A stretch of DNA of 64,000 nt from Wurfbainia villosa (Eukaryota; Streptophyta; Magnoliopsida; Zingiberales; Zingiberaceae): NCBI GenBank assembly GCA_025175895.1, contig CM045991.1, positions 79,161,174 to 79,225,173 on the forward strand, read 5' to 3'. Within the stretch, counting starts at the first letter, position 1, and each line of letters opens with the position of its first letter. Of the stretch, positions 1-11,401 are shown one piece after another. The position numbers and the translations under genes were made by a program. The notes beneath the pieces are model-generated. The model was not told the origin of the DNA and made no database searches. It was given only the letters and a program-made list of their open reading frames with translations.

Positions 1-108
1 ATAAATAGGTGCATGATATCTAAGGTATATCCTATGTTAGTAAAAATAGTAATAAGAAAATATAATTTGTAAATTCCTATTCTACTATGCACATGCCCAA
101 TTTTCGTC

Positions 109-2242
109 TTAATAGACTGAATTCGGCTTCGGTAGGGGTTTAGTAAATAGGTCTACCAAGTTGGACTTCGATTCGACGTATTCGAGTTGTATGACTCCGT
201 TGCCCACATGTTCTCGAATGAAATGGTGTTTGACCTCTATATGTTTGGTCCTAGAGTGACATATTGGATTCTTAGTTAGGTTAATTGAGCTAATGTTATC
301 TATGTAAATTTTAGTGTTTGTAAATTCTAACTTAAAATCTCGGAGAGTGTGCTTCATCCAAATAAGCTGAGTGACACACTCACCCATCGCGATGTATTCA
401 GCTTCGGTGGTAGATAAGGCAACATAGTGTTGCTGCCTACTACACCAACTCACTAGACTCGAGCCGAGAAGTTGACAAAAACCACTCATACACTTTCTAT
501 CAAGCTTACTACCGGCATAGTTCGAGTCGGAGTAGCCGGTTAGTTCGAACTCGATAGATCTACGGTACCAAATACCGACATTAAGTGTACCCTTTAGATA
601 TCTAAGGATACGCTTGATTAGAGTTAGGTGAGACTCCTTGGCACGGGTTTGAAACCTTGCGCATATACTTATTGCAAATAAGATATTAGGTCGTCTTGCA
701 GTTAAGTAAAGGAGACTCCCTATCATGCTCCTATAATGATTTAAGTCAATTGAATTTCCGATTACATCTTCTTCTATATTTACATTCGTTGCCATTGGGG
801 TATTAATAATTTTAGCGTCTTGCATTCCAAAGCGTTTAATTAATTCCCTAGTATATTTGCGTTGGTGTAGGTATATTCCATCTTTAGTTTGTTTAATTTA
901 TAGACCTAAGAAGAAACTCAACTCACCTACTAAATTCATTTCAAATTCACTTTCCACAAGTGAAATGAATTCGTTTAGTAGGATCGAGTTGGTGGTTCCG
1001 AAGATAATATCGTCTACGTAGATTTGGGCTATGAATATTTCTTTAACTATGGTTTTTACGAAAAGGGTTGGGTCAACTAAACCTTGGTTAAATCCTTTGG
1101 ACTTAAGATATACTGAAAGTCTCTCGTACCAAGCTCGAGGAGCTTATTTGAGTCCATAGAGAGCTTTCTTTAATCTAAGGACATGGTCGGGTTTATCTAG
1201 ACTTTCGAAACCGGGTGGTTGGCTGACATAATTTTCTTCCTTAATATATCCATTTAAGAATGCTGGCTTTATATCCATTTGAAACAACTTAAATTCTCGA
1301 TGTGCAGCATATGCTAATAACATTCGAATGGATTCTAATCTAGCTACTGGGGCATAGGTCTCGTCGTAATCTAAACCTTCGACTTGACTAAACCCTTTGG
1401 CGACTAATCTAGCTTTATTTCTAACTACTTCACCTTTATCATCAAGTTTATTTCTAAACACCCACCTTGTTCCAACAATTGTTTTATCTTTAGGCGGTGG
1501 TACTAATTCCCATACTTCGTTCCTAGTGAATCGAGCCAACTCTTCTTGCATTGCAATAATCCAATCGGGATCAAGAAGAGCTTGGTCAATAGTTTTGGGT
1601 TCAATTTTAGAAATCAAGGAGATTTAACTAAGGTTTCTGTATGAGGCTCTAGTTCAAACTCCTAGGCTTGGATCACCTATCACTTGGTCGATAGGATGAT
1701 TCGTTTGAGTCCTAGTTTGATTTGGGTTAGAGTCACCTATCACTTGGTCGATAGGGTGACTAGTTTGAGTCCTAGTTTGATTTGGGTTAGAGTCATCTAC
1801 TACTTGGTCGATAGAATGACTTGGTTGACTTAGGTTAGGATTAATACAAGACTTGATCTCCGGATCGGAGTTGAGTCCGGTATGAATCGGCTCGCTAATT
1901 GGGGTTGCCAGGGGTTTTGTAGGTTCATATCCTTCATCAAACACTACATTGATAGTCTCCTCGACTCTAAGGGTGTCATGGTTATATACTCTATAAGCTC
2001 TACTCGTAGTCGAGTATCCTAGAAATATTTCGGTCGAGGTTTTAGATGTAAATTTCCCTAGGTAATCCTTAGTGTTTAGGATATGTACCTTATACCCAAA
2101 TACCCTAAAGTGGTTGATGTTAGGTATTTTATCGTGATAAATCTCGTATGAGGTCTTATGGTGCCTCTTTACCATAAGGATCCTATTTTGGACATAGTAT
2201 GCCGTACTAACGGCTTCAGCCCAAAACCTATCGGGTAGGTTA
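109..2242 (-). pseudogene. Element A pol fragment: integrase C-terminus, reverse transcriptase, RNase H
   Basis: Read leftwards from 2242, it opens in the late integrase domain (NLPDRFWAEA). The reverse transcriptase follows (WIIAMQEELARF, ARLVAKGFSQ, FQMDIKPAFLNG) with the catalytic YVDD near 1010-1020. RNase H runs from about 825 to 109 (YSDSNYAGSKLDRK, STTEAEYIAMGE, FTKPLP). The reading frame is interrupted by TAA at 1144-1146, where the family has GLKQAPRAW, and by TAA at 898-900 (GLQIKQ). Both are explained by CAA to TAA. The ORF of about 204 codons in the integrase part carries a threefold repeat of a short segment (SHPIDQV.. units, 1680-1830). The catalytic integrase core is missing because of a deletion at the junction with B. 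The 108 bases left of RNase H continue A and hold no further gene. Confidence 0.88.
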
Positions 2243-3045
2243 TGAAGGTAGGAAACTTCGCTTCCCACTTCAACTCGGTTGCTTGTTCATGGCGATCTCG
2301 TCTTCGTCCCCGGATAAAAAAATTAATCCATGACAATTAGGCATTACCCAAGCTACCGTTCCATCGTCGTGCTATCCGATTAGAGTGGTCACTTGAACAA
2401 ACTTGTTGTTCAAGCAACCTACCTCTATTCTTCGAATAGCCACGGAATAGACGATGTACGGATCGCCAGTTTTTGTGTTTGTATTCGGGGTCCAAGTAAA
2501 TTAGCCACATAACAAAAACATACAACATACAAAGAAACAAAAGGAAAGCAAAACAAGATTTATACCTCTTGTTTACCTCAAGGTCTTCTATCGTATGTCC
2601 TATCCTCCTCTTGGACGTTGTGTGGGCAGCGATCCTCCAAGAGATGAAGCCTCCTAGATCACGATCTTCCTTTCCTTGCTCACTCCAAACAAGAGGAAGT
2701 ATAGAAACAAAACTCTTCTCCTACTTAGGACCAACCATCAAGCTCCAAGCTAGATGTTTGCCGCTGGCCCAAAGAGAGGAGTAGGGAGTATGGGTGCCGG
2801 CCAAAAGCTCCAAAGGAAAAAGACCTAGATCTTGTTTCCACAGGCCAAGGAGAAGAGGAAGAGAGTTGGGATGCCGGCCAAGGATGAGAGGAAGAAGGGA
2901 GGCGCCGGCCAAAACCCTAGGAAGGAGAGAAAGCCTTTCCGCCCAAGGAGGATAGGAAACCCTAGCCGCCCAATGCCTCTCAAAGCCCTAGCTGCCCAAA
3001 ACCCTAATCCCTCATCTATATCCTTTGTCGCCCACCCATATGCCT

Positions 3046-3055
3046 CCTTTTATAG
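3046..3055 (-). promoter_or_regulatory. TATA box of element B LTR
   Basis: The minus strand reads CTATAAAAGG. The same core occurs at the matching position in the F (17386-17395, 25506-25515) and I (48188-48197) LTRs, directly downstream of the minisatellite. It is a good candidate core promoter driving transcription leftwards. Confidence 0.6.
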
Positions 3056-3082
3056 AGCTAGGCTTAAGCCTCCTTTTAATCT

Positions 3083-3210
3083 CCACCATTGGTTCTAGGG
3101 ATTTAATCTCAACCGTCGGATCTAGAGATTTAATCTCAACTGTTGGATCTAGAGATTTAATCTCCACCATCGGATCTAGAGTTTTATTTTCCATCATCAG
3201 ATCTAGGCTT
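3083..3210 (-). repeat. 27-bp minisatellite upstream of the LTR TATA box (about 5 units)
   Basis: Units of 26-27 bp are built from GGATCTAGAG plus ATTTAATCTC plus an ACC(G/A)TC-like core. Equivalent blocks lie in the B 5' LTR (about 15415-15540), the F LTRs (about 17417-17525 and 25547-25645) and solo LTR I (about 48225-48330). H carries 11 units. Confidence 0.85.
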
Positions 3211-4110
3211 CATGAGGGTTTTAATAGGCTACAATAGGGACGATGAGGAGGAGTTGGATCTTGGCCACCCAATGGATCAAGCCCACATAAAGTCCGATCC
3301 ATTAATGATAATCCAATCCACTAGAGGATTATCATTGATCTACCTCACCAACCCCCATAAGTTAATATGGGATCCATATATTATTTGTACATATATCTCC
3401 CCGTGTTTAAGATCTCGAATGTCCGTCAATTAATTAATTTACTGACAATTAATTAATCAACATCTAACTCCATGAGTAGTACCACTCAACCTTATCATCA
3501 TGCCGGACCAAGTCCACCTGTAGGGTTTACATGATGAACCTTATGAGCTCCTCAAGGGGACATCATCATCCTAATATATAGGACACGGTTTCCTCCAATA
3601 ATCAATGACACACTATATAAATAATATCATTTCCCGACTTACCGAGCCTATCGATTTAATCTATAAATCTCATCCATTGGTAAATCAAAGAAATGAATAC
3701 TAAGTATATGTGTTCGTTATTATATCGGGATTAAGAGCATGTACAACATAATATCTGAGGTTCGATTCGATTATGTAGTCAGCAATAAATCGAATCACCT
3801 CTAAGTCGGTCCTGCTCAATACACACAAAGTGTACTAGTGTAATTCTATGGTCAAGACAAACCAATACCAAATCATACTACAACCACGCCAATGGTTTGT
3901 CCAAAACCATCTCGGTTGTGAGCCTTTACTTATACTTTACAAGGAACTAATAACATGATCTCCCGTGTGACACTACATACCATGTTATCTACAATGTAAT
4001 GTATTAGACAAAATGCATAACCATAAATATGCAAACAATGATCATGTGATTCTTATTTCAAAATAAAGATGTTCATACAAAAGATAGACTTTTCAGTATA
4101 CATCCCAACA

Positions 4111-4121
4111 ATCTCCCACTT
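4111..4121 (-). other. Polypurine tract of element B
   Basis: The minus strand reads AAGTGGGAGAT immediately before the LTR start TGTTGG. The same tract precedes the 3' LTRs of F and H. It would prime plus-strand DNA synthesis. Confidence 0.8.
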
Positions 4122-4143
4122 ATACTAAAAGACTATGCTGTCC

Positions 4144-7120
4144 TCAAACTTCCATACATCTGATTCCCATTCCCTCCACATGCCTATCAAAAGCTCTCGC
4201 TGGAAGGGCCTTAGTGAAAGGATCTGCTAGGTTATCCTCCGATGCAATCTTGGCCACAACAACTTCTCCTCTCTTTACGATTTCTCGTATCAGGTGGTAC
4301 TTGCACTCTATGTCTTTACTAGTCTTATGGGCTCGTGGTTCCTTCGAGTTTGCAACTGCACCACTGTTATCAAAATAAATTGTGATAGTTTTGAGCAAAC
4401 CAGGAATCACATCCAAGTTCATCAAGAAGTTCCTGAGCCATACAACTTCTTTGGCCGCCTAAGAGGCTGCCACATACTCAGCTTCCATGGTAGAGTCTGC
4501 CACACATTTCTTCTTGACACTCCTCCATACAATGGCTCCACCTCCCAAAGTAAACACAAAACCAGAGGTAGACTTACTATTATCCCTATCTGATTGTAAG
4601 TTGGAATCTGTGTAACCCACAAGGAGTAATTGATCTGCCTGGTAAACTAGCATATAATCCCAAGTCCTTCTCAGGTACTCCAATATATGCTTTACCGCAG
4701 TCCAATGTCCCTGTCCTAGATTACTCTGATATCTGCTAACTATGCCAACAGCAAAATAGATATCCGATCTCGTACACAAACATAACATACATGAGGCTTC
4801 CTATTGCCGAAGCATAAGGAACCACCTTCATCTCCTCAGATGTTCTAGAACACATCTCCTTAGATAAAGGAACTCCATGCTTGAAAGGTAGAAAACCTTT
4901 CTTGGAGTTATGCATGCTAAAGCGAGCCAAAATGGTGTCTATGTATGAAGCTTGAGATAAGAACAACATCCTTTTCCTGCGATCCCTTATAACCTTGATC
5001 CCAAGGATGTGTCCCACTTCTTCCAAGTCCTTCATATCAAACTGTTTGGACAACCATACCCTTACGTTCGATAACACCTTGACATTATTGCCAATTAACA
5101 AAATGTCATCTACGTATAGTACAAGAAATATCACTACGTTTCCATCACATCTCTTGTATACACAAGACTCATCCGGACTTTGAATAAATCCATAAGACTG
5201 GATTACCTCATCAAAGCGGATGTTCCAAGATCTCGAAGCTTGCTTTAATCCATAAATGGACCGATTAAGCTTGCACAGAAGATGCTCTTTGCCCTTTGCA
5301 ATGAATCCTTCTAGTTGCTTCATATAGATGTTTTCCTCAAAACTTCCATTAAGGAAAGCTGTTTTGACATCCATCTGCCATTCCTCATAATCCATATGAG
5401 CAGCAATACATAAGAGAATCCGGATAGACTTAAGCATGACTCCCGGTGAAAAGCTCTCCTCATAATCGATACCCTCTTTCTGAGTATACCCCTTCGCAAC
5501 AAGCCTCGCTTTGAAAGTCTCAACCTTCCCATCTATTCCTCTCTTTCTTTTGTAGATCCACTTGCATCTAATGGTTTTTACACCATTGAGTGGTTCTACT
5601 AGCTCCCAGACCTGATTTGAATCCACAGATTCAATCTCAGCATTCATTGCACTTTGCCAAGATACTGCATCTTTATCTTGGATTTCCTCGTCATATGTCC
5701 AGGGATCAGGTTCATGTTCGCCAGGGACCAAATCAGAAGATTCTCCTAAGAACATGAATCTAGCAGGCTGTCTTACAACTCTCCCACTACGATGAGATAT
5801 CACCTGTGTATCCTCTGTGACACGCGGTGCAGTGACTTGTGGTATATCCTCTTGTATCGGTGGTACTGAAGTAGTGACTTCCCCTCTCAATTCCTCCAGA
5901 ACAATCTTACTCATGGGCTTGTGGTTCATCACATAGTCTTCCTCTAGAAATTTGGCGTTCGTGCTAACGATCACCCTCTGATCTCTAGGACTATAAAACA
6001 AACCACCTTTCGTTCCTTCAGGGTAGCCAATGAACATGCACACTTCTGTACGAGGTTCCAACTTACTAGCATCTGCCTTCAGCACATGTGTTGGACTCCC
6101 CCAAATCTGAATATGTCTTAGACTAGGCTTTCGTCCAGTCCACAATTTTGTGGGAGTAGAAGGCACTGATTTAGATGGAACCAAGTTCAAAATATACACC
6201 GTCATATCCAGAGCATACCCCTAGAACGAATCTGGCAACTCATAATAACTCATCATCGATCTAACCATCTCCATAAGAGTCCTATTCCTTCTCTCTGCTA
6301 CACCATTCTGCTGGGGTGTGCCAGGTGCAGACAATTGGGATTGAATCCCAACCTCTGATAAGTAATTCCTAAACTCTCCCAAGAGGTACTCACCACCATG
6401 ATCAGATCATCTTGATATTTTTTCCATGACGTTTCTCCACATCAGCCTTGAATTCATTGAACTTGTCAAAGCATTCAGACTTGTAGTGCATCAAGTAAAT
6501 ATATCCATATCTTGAATAATCGTCTATGAAAGAGATGAAATACTCAAAACCACCTCTTGCCTGGATAGACATAGCACCACACAAATCAGAATGAACCAAT
6601 TCCAACACATCTTTGGCTCTATACCCTTGACCTTAAAAGGTCTCTTTGTCATTTTACCCTCCAAGCAAGATTCGCAGGTTGAGAAATCTTCCACCACTAA
6701 TGAACCCAGAGGTCCATCAGCTATCAACCTTTGAATTCTTCTTAGGTTAATATGACCTAGCCTTAGATGCCAAAGATATGTTTGGTTCATCTTCGAAGGT
6801 TTTTTTCTCTTATTGGAATAAGAAGATGAGTTATTAACTTCTATTTGCATCGTGGGAGCTTTTGGTTCAAGTGTATATAAATTTCTTATCAATGCACTAG
6901 AACAGATAATCTCCCTATTCCTTTTTATAACAACTCTATCATTAAAAGAAATAGAATATCCATCCATAAACAATTTAGAAATCGAAATCAAATTCTTTCT
7001 AAATAAAGGAACATAAAGGCAATTCATAAGAACCAAAACTTTATTCCTCTCAAAAGACAAATAAACATCTCCCACTGCAATAGCTGCTACCTTCGTAGCA
7101 TCACCCAAGTAGACGGTAAT
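4144..7120 (-). pseudogene. Element B pol: integrase, reverse transcriptase, RNase H (broken)
   Basis: Going leftwards from 7120 the order is: protein just after the protease (YLGDATKVAAIAVGD), GAG-pre-integrase (YLWHLRLGHINLRRIQ), integrase core with HSDLCGAM and a shifted SDHGGEYL, reverse transcriptase (ARLVAKGYTQKEGIDYEE, QMDVKTAFLNG, LYVDDILLIGN) and RNase H (DSNLQSD, STMEAEYVA, ending GIRCMEV). Frames change around 6205-6610 and 4736-4788, and stops interrupt it, so no full polyprotein is made. The integrase frameshift falls at its second catalytic Asp region. The upstream end is cut by C, whose insertion separates pol from the gag and protease at 12601. Confidence 0.88.
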
Positions 7121-8327
7121 TGTTAGGGCAATCTCTTGCCGTAATATGGTTTTGATGGTGTGGCAAAGGGTTTAAGTTAGTTTGATATGTTGATTTGATA
7201 TGTGCGTTGAAGTCGTGCAGGACTTAGTAATTCGCACATAGAGCCGTGGCGAGTTTCACATCTCATGACTCGTGCCTTGAGTCGGTGAAGGATAGCTTTG
7301 CGGAAGCCGTGCGCTTGGAGCATCCGAGGGACCGCCGGACGAGAAGCTTTGAGTGAAGCCGGAGGAAGTAGACTTCGAGGCAAGAGACGCGAAGGAGCAT
7401 TGCAGAGCCGTGCGCCTGATGCTGCCGAGGGACGTGGCCGAGAACGAAGAGAACTTCGAAGGTGAGGGACTCCGAGAGATGAGAGTGAGCGATTGTAACC
7501 CGGGGAAGGGTAGCTCTTAGGTGAAACTTGGCCATTTGGCCAAGTGTCGGATGGGTTTTCAGACACGATCATTGCCATGTCATGGTAGTCGATCGCTCTA
7601 AGTCGAGTGAGTTCGACCGTATCGGATTGGCCCGGATTGTGGCGCGATCGGCCATCGTACGTCGGCGCGATCGCGAACCATCGATCGGCTGCAAGGCGGC
7701 GATCGATCAATAGGGTTTCGCCGCGAAGCCGTTCGTAGCCGAGGGCGGCGATCGACTACGGGCGCGATCGTGAGGTCCATCAGTCGACTGCCAAGAGTTC
7801 CGTTGGACTACAACGGTCGAGATCCGACGTGTTCGGAGGCCATTGTAGTGACGGCAGTCAACTGCCAAGGGCGGCAGTCGACTGATGGCGGCCAACGGGA
7901 AGAAATTAGCCCTCTCTATAAAAAGAGAGGGTGTAAGCCTTTGAGAGGCTAATGCTTATGCTCCAAGTGATCTTCCTAGTGCCCCACAAGCTCTAAACTC
8001 TTCTTACTTGTTTTTACTTCATTCTATTTGTAAGAAGAGTGATCTTGATTGTAAAGGTTACCTCCACCTAGCTTGGTGCAAAGGAGAGACCAATAGTGAT
8101 TGGATTTGTAGGAGTGATTCACCTCGGACGAATCGGGATCGTGGATTAGCGGCGTAGCTGTGAACCACGTTACATTCTTTGTTAGCGTTTGTTTTTCTCG
8201 TATTTCTATTTGCTTGTCTTTATTAGTCTTCCGCTTGCGCTAATTAGTTTTGTAGACGAGCAAATACCGGCATCCAAACGAAAAGGGCTATTTACCCCCC
8301 TCTAGCCGGCCGCACCGATCTCCTACA
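7121..8327 (+). repeat. Element C 5' LTR (1207 bp)
   Basis: It starts TGTTAGGGCAATC and ends CTCCTACA. It carries two diverged copies of a GCCGTGCGC..GCCGAGGGAC segment (about 7305-7340 and 7410-7432), related to the 46-bp unit of the E LTR. A patch of GATCG palindromes lies at 7556-7765, CAGTCGACTG sites near 7786 and 7874, a TATA box in a hairpin at 7910-7931, and the Sirevirus-type end with CCCCCCTCTAG near 8296. Confidence 0.92.
7910..7931 (+). promoter_or_regulatory. TATA box inside a perfect 8-bp inverted repeat (element C LTR)
   Basis: Arms CCCTCTCT and AGAGAGGG are separated by ATAAAA, so TATAAAAAG sits across the hairpin loop. The arrangement is conserved in the 3' LTR at 12178-12199. 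It is probably the core promoter. Whether the hairpin matters is unknown. Confidence 0.6.
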
Positions 8328-8340
8328 AGTGGTATCAGAG
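8328..8340 (+). other. Primer-binding site, tRNA-iMet type (element C)
   Basis: AGTGGTATCAGAG follows the LTR end directly. TGGTATCAGAGC is the usual complement of the initiator tRNA 3' end in plant copia elements. Confidence 0.85.
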
Positions 8341-8389
8341 CCGAGGAAAGCTTGTCAAGGACTAACCGCCACAACAAGCAACTTTCAAA

Positions 8390-10123
8390 ATGGCCGGCTC
8401 CAACATCCATCCTCCGAAGTTTGAAGGAGAATTCGCTTGGTGGAAGAAGCGAATGGAGATATTTTTCAAAACGGATTTTGACATTATGATTACAATGGAA
8501 TCCGGTTTTGTTTTGCCTAGGGATGAAGAGGGGAAGCCAATAGAGAAATCTAGGTGGACTAAAAGGCAAAGGGAAGAGCACCTTGCAAATTCAAAAGCCA
8601 AGCATCATCTCTTCAATGTGCTCCCCCAACAAGAAATCAACTGAATAGGAGAATGCCTAAGCGCCAAGGAGATGTGGGAGAAGCTAATTGAGCTTCATGA
8701 AGGCACATCCGAGGCAAAGCTAGCAAGGAGAGATCTCCTCCGCTCCCAACTATCCAACATCAAATTAGAAAAGGGAGAAAAGGTAATTTCTTTGCATTCT
8801 AGATTCAAAGAAATTTTAAATGGACTAACAAGTGTAGGTGAGAAGCTATCAAACCGGGATATGGTAATGAAGGCCATAGATGCCTTTCCCCGGTCCTCAA
8901 AATGGAGCTCCATGGTGGACTCATTTTACATCTCCAAGAACTTGGAAGTAAGTACCTTGGAGGAATTTTTCTCAACAATGGAGCTCCACGAAACTAGGCT
9001 TGAAGGAATACAAGAGGAGCCTAGAATTCAACCCTCAAGAGGAGTAGCATTGTTGGCAAATAAGGGGAAGAAGAAGATGGAAATCACCTCCTCCTCCGAT
9101 GACGAAGCGTCTTCCTCCTCCTCCATGGATAGCACCGAAGAATCCTATATGGTAAGGAGGGTAAGACGTGCATTTAAGAATTTTAGATTTGATAAATCTC
9201 ATGATAGGAATAGAAGACCAAGGGGGAAGGTCATATGCTACAATTGCCAAGGAGAGGGGCACATAAGGGACAATTGTCCTCTCCTAAACAAGAGCAAGGA
9301 AGAGAGGAAAAAGAAAGAAGAAAAGAAGAAGAAAAAGGGGAGCAAGAAAAAGAAGGAAGAGGAGAAGAAGACAAAAGAAAAGGGGAAGACCAAAGCTCTA
9401 AAGGCAAGGACTTGGGATGACCCATCCTCATCCTCCTCATCATCATCGGATGAGGAGAATGCCTTTGTCACGAATTTGGCCTTGATGGCCTTTGATGACT
9501 TGGATTGCTCTTCATCCGAAAATGAAGGATCAAGCTCAAGTGGGGAAAGCTCAAGTGAAGGGGGAGCCTCCACATCCTCCTCATCCGAAGAAGAAGAGGA
9601 CATGGAAACTATGGTAACAAATCTAACTCCTAAGAAAATAGTTTCCATGGTTTCTAGCTTAACTAGAGATTTATTTAGAGCTAAGAAGAAAAACAAAAGC
9701 ATGCTAGATCAAATTAAGGACCTAGAAAATAAACTAGAAAATGCATGCTTAAATGATAATATTTCTTCTAGCTTAAATGATGCATGCTCACATGACCTTT
9801 ATGTGCCATTAGATGTTAGTGATGCATGTATAAATGAAAATAGGGCCTTAAGGGAAAAAGTAGATTATTTAACAAAAGCCCTAGAAAAATTCACTATTGG
9901 CTCCAACACATTGAACATGATCTTAGGGAGCCAAAGAGCTAGCTTCAACAAAAAGGGCTTACGCTACAAGGAAAAGAAAAATGAAAAGGCCTACAAATGC
10001 CTAATAGCTAGGGGACAAGATAAAAAGAAAGTAATTGCTAGGAAATGGATCTCCAAGGAGTATTTAGTGAACCCAATAGGAAAGAATTTATTTTGGGTTC
10101 CAAAATCCATCCTTAAGGGTTAG
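8390..10123 (+). pseudogene. Element C gag polyprotein, one premature stop
   Basis: The start MAGSNIHPPKFEGEFAWWKK matches the N-terminus of the E gag. A single TGA at 8642-8644 splits the frame after QQEIN. A CGA to TGA change would explain it. Otherwise 577 codons stay open. Domains in order: a copia gag region of the DUF4219/UBN2 kind (to about residue 215), a Ser-rich acidic stretch, a CX2CX4HX4C zinc knuckle at 9236-9277 (CYNCQGEGHIRDNC), a long Lys/Glu run, a second Ser-rich acidic stretch, a predicted coiled coil, and a tail ending FWVPKSILKG. The tail matches the segment that precedes the protease in Sireviruses, so this gag stops where pol would begin. The role would be capsid formation and RNA packaging. 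Confidence 0.88.
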
Positions 10124-11388
10124 AATAACCCTAGGGTAGTCAACCACATGGTCCTAACCTATATCATTTTTTGGTTGACTTAGGATGACGGGACAACATT
10201 TTTTAGATAGTGTTGGGTGATGATAACGTGCCCATAAATAGGTAATAATGCTTAAATCATGATGATTAATGTAATTGCTATGTATGTTTTAAATCATGAT
10301 TTATGATTTTGATATTTGGCATGTTATCATGAGAAATAGGTTTGAATCATGCTTTAGGTGATACTTTGCTTATTATCATCATATAATACCTAATGCATGA
10401 TTATTATTCAATGAATACATGTATTTCATGATCATAATGTAAAATTGATTCATATATGTCTTTGTGATCATGTAGAGTGTTAGGATGATACTTAACCATG
10501 ATAGAATTGCATGAATACAAGGGTTAAGTATATACAAATACCCCCCCTAGGATGCATCTCACACTCACTATAGGCTAACTTGATTGCAAACTTAGCATGG
10601 GTGAGATGTTAGGATGATACAAATGTCCACTAATGCCTATGGCATTTAGATGGTCATTTAAAGTATCAACATAGCAATAATAGACCAATCATGGGGAAGG
10701 CTTATGTTTAATTCATAGACATATTGCCCAAAGATCATGGTTGGATATTTCATATGTTTTCAAAACAATTACTTAATCTAAAATCTATGTATTCATGTTT
10801 TGGAACAATTCGAAGCAAGACTAGGTGCTAAAATGAATACTAACATGCTCAAAAACTAGTGGTTTTTCAAGTGTGTGGATTTTTGGCAAATCTCGGAAAA
10901 TATAATGATTTTTCATGAAAAATTATTTTTCCTTGATAGATATACTTAATAGAAATATGCTCCTCAAATTTCATGATTTTTCGAATTTTCTGGAATTTTT
11001 AATGCATTTCAAATTCGCTGTAAAATCAATTTCGAATCAATTGTGCGATCGCCATATCGATAGCAATGATCGCTGCTCACCAAAATCAGCACGCAATTTT
11101 CTGATTTCAGATTTTAATCATGTTTTTGGTATTTTCCCTCCATTATACTTGATGCCATGAGCTTATAACTTAGTGTTAATCTTTTTGATGGTGTCAAAGG
11201 GGGAGAAATAATTTATGTTTAAGTTAATTATTTTAGGGGGAGAAATATATGATAGGGGGAGCAATATAGAGTTTCATGGATTAAGGGGGAGTGGCATGTT
11301 GCTATATCATGTTTATCTTTACATGCTTTCTTACCTTAGAATCTATATCAAATGTTTTTACCTAACTTAAACGGATTGCCACACATCA
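10124..11388 (+). other. Element C 3' non-coding region with repeated polypurine tracts
   Basis: No coding sequence is seen. It is AT-rich. From about 11198 it holds several AGGGGGAG tracts (near 11198, 11233, 11255 and 11283) before the final tract that abuts the LTR. The open frame at 10915-11160 has no recognisable content. Confidence 0.7.
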
Positions 11389-11401
11389 AAAAGGGGGAGA
11401 T
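11389..11401 (+). other. Polypurine tract of element C
   Basis: AAAAGGGGGAGAT sits directly before the 3' LTR TGTTAGGG. Confidence 0.85.

Larger units (their letters stand above)
2243..4110 (-). repeat. Element B 3' LTR, complete (1868 bp)
   Basis: On the minus strand the LTR starts TGTTGGGATG next to the polypurine tract and ends ..CTACCTTCA at 2243. It aligns with the B 5' LTR up to 3341 and, more loosely, with the F and I LTRs throughout. It contains a TATA box, a 27-bp minisatellite just upstream of it, and a stretch rich in CCCTAA-like words. Short ORFs in it, including the repeated TVEIKSLDP type, are translations of the minisatellite and are not genes. Confidence 0.9.

Noticed and set aside
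2881..3010. Telomere-like CCCTAA or CCCTAG words in Angela LTRs
   Set aside because: Scattered single words, not tandem arrays, and repeated at the same place in each LTR.
3012..3237. Repeated protein-like ORFs with TVEIKSLDP or STVGSRDLI units (also in F, I and the B 5' LTR)
   Set aside because: Both strands of the 27-bp minisatellite stay open by chance because the unit length is a multiple of three.
8328..8340. tRNA-like segments at primer sites
   Set aside because: They are short complements of tRNA 3' ends; no cloverleaf surrounds them.
9231..9702. Minus-strand ORFs opposite the C gag
   Set aside because: Antisense shadows of Ser- and Lys-rich gag codons.
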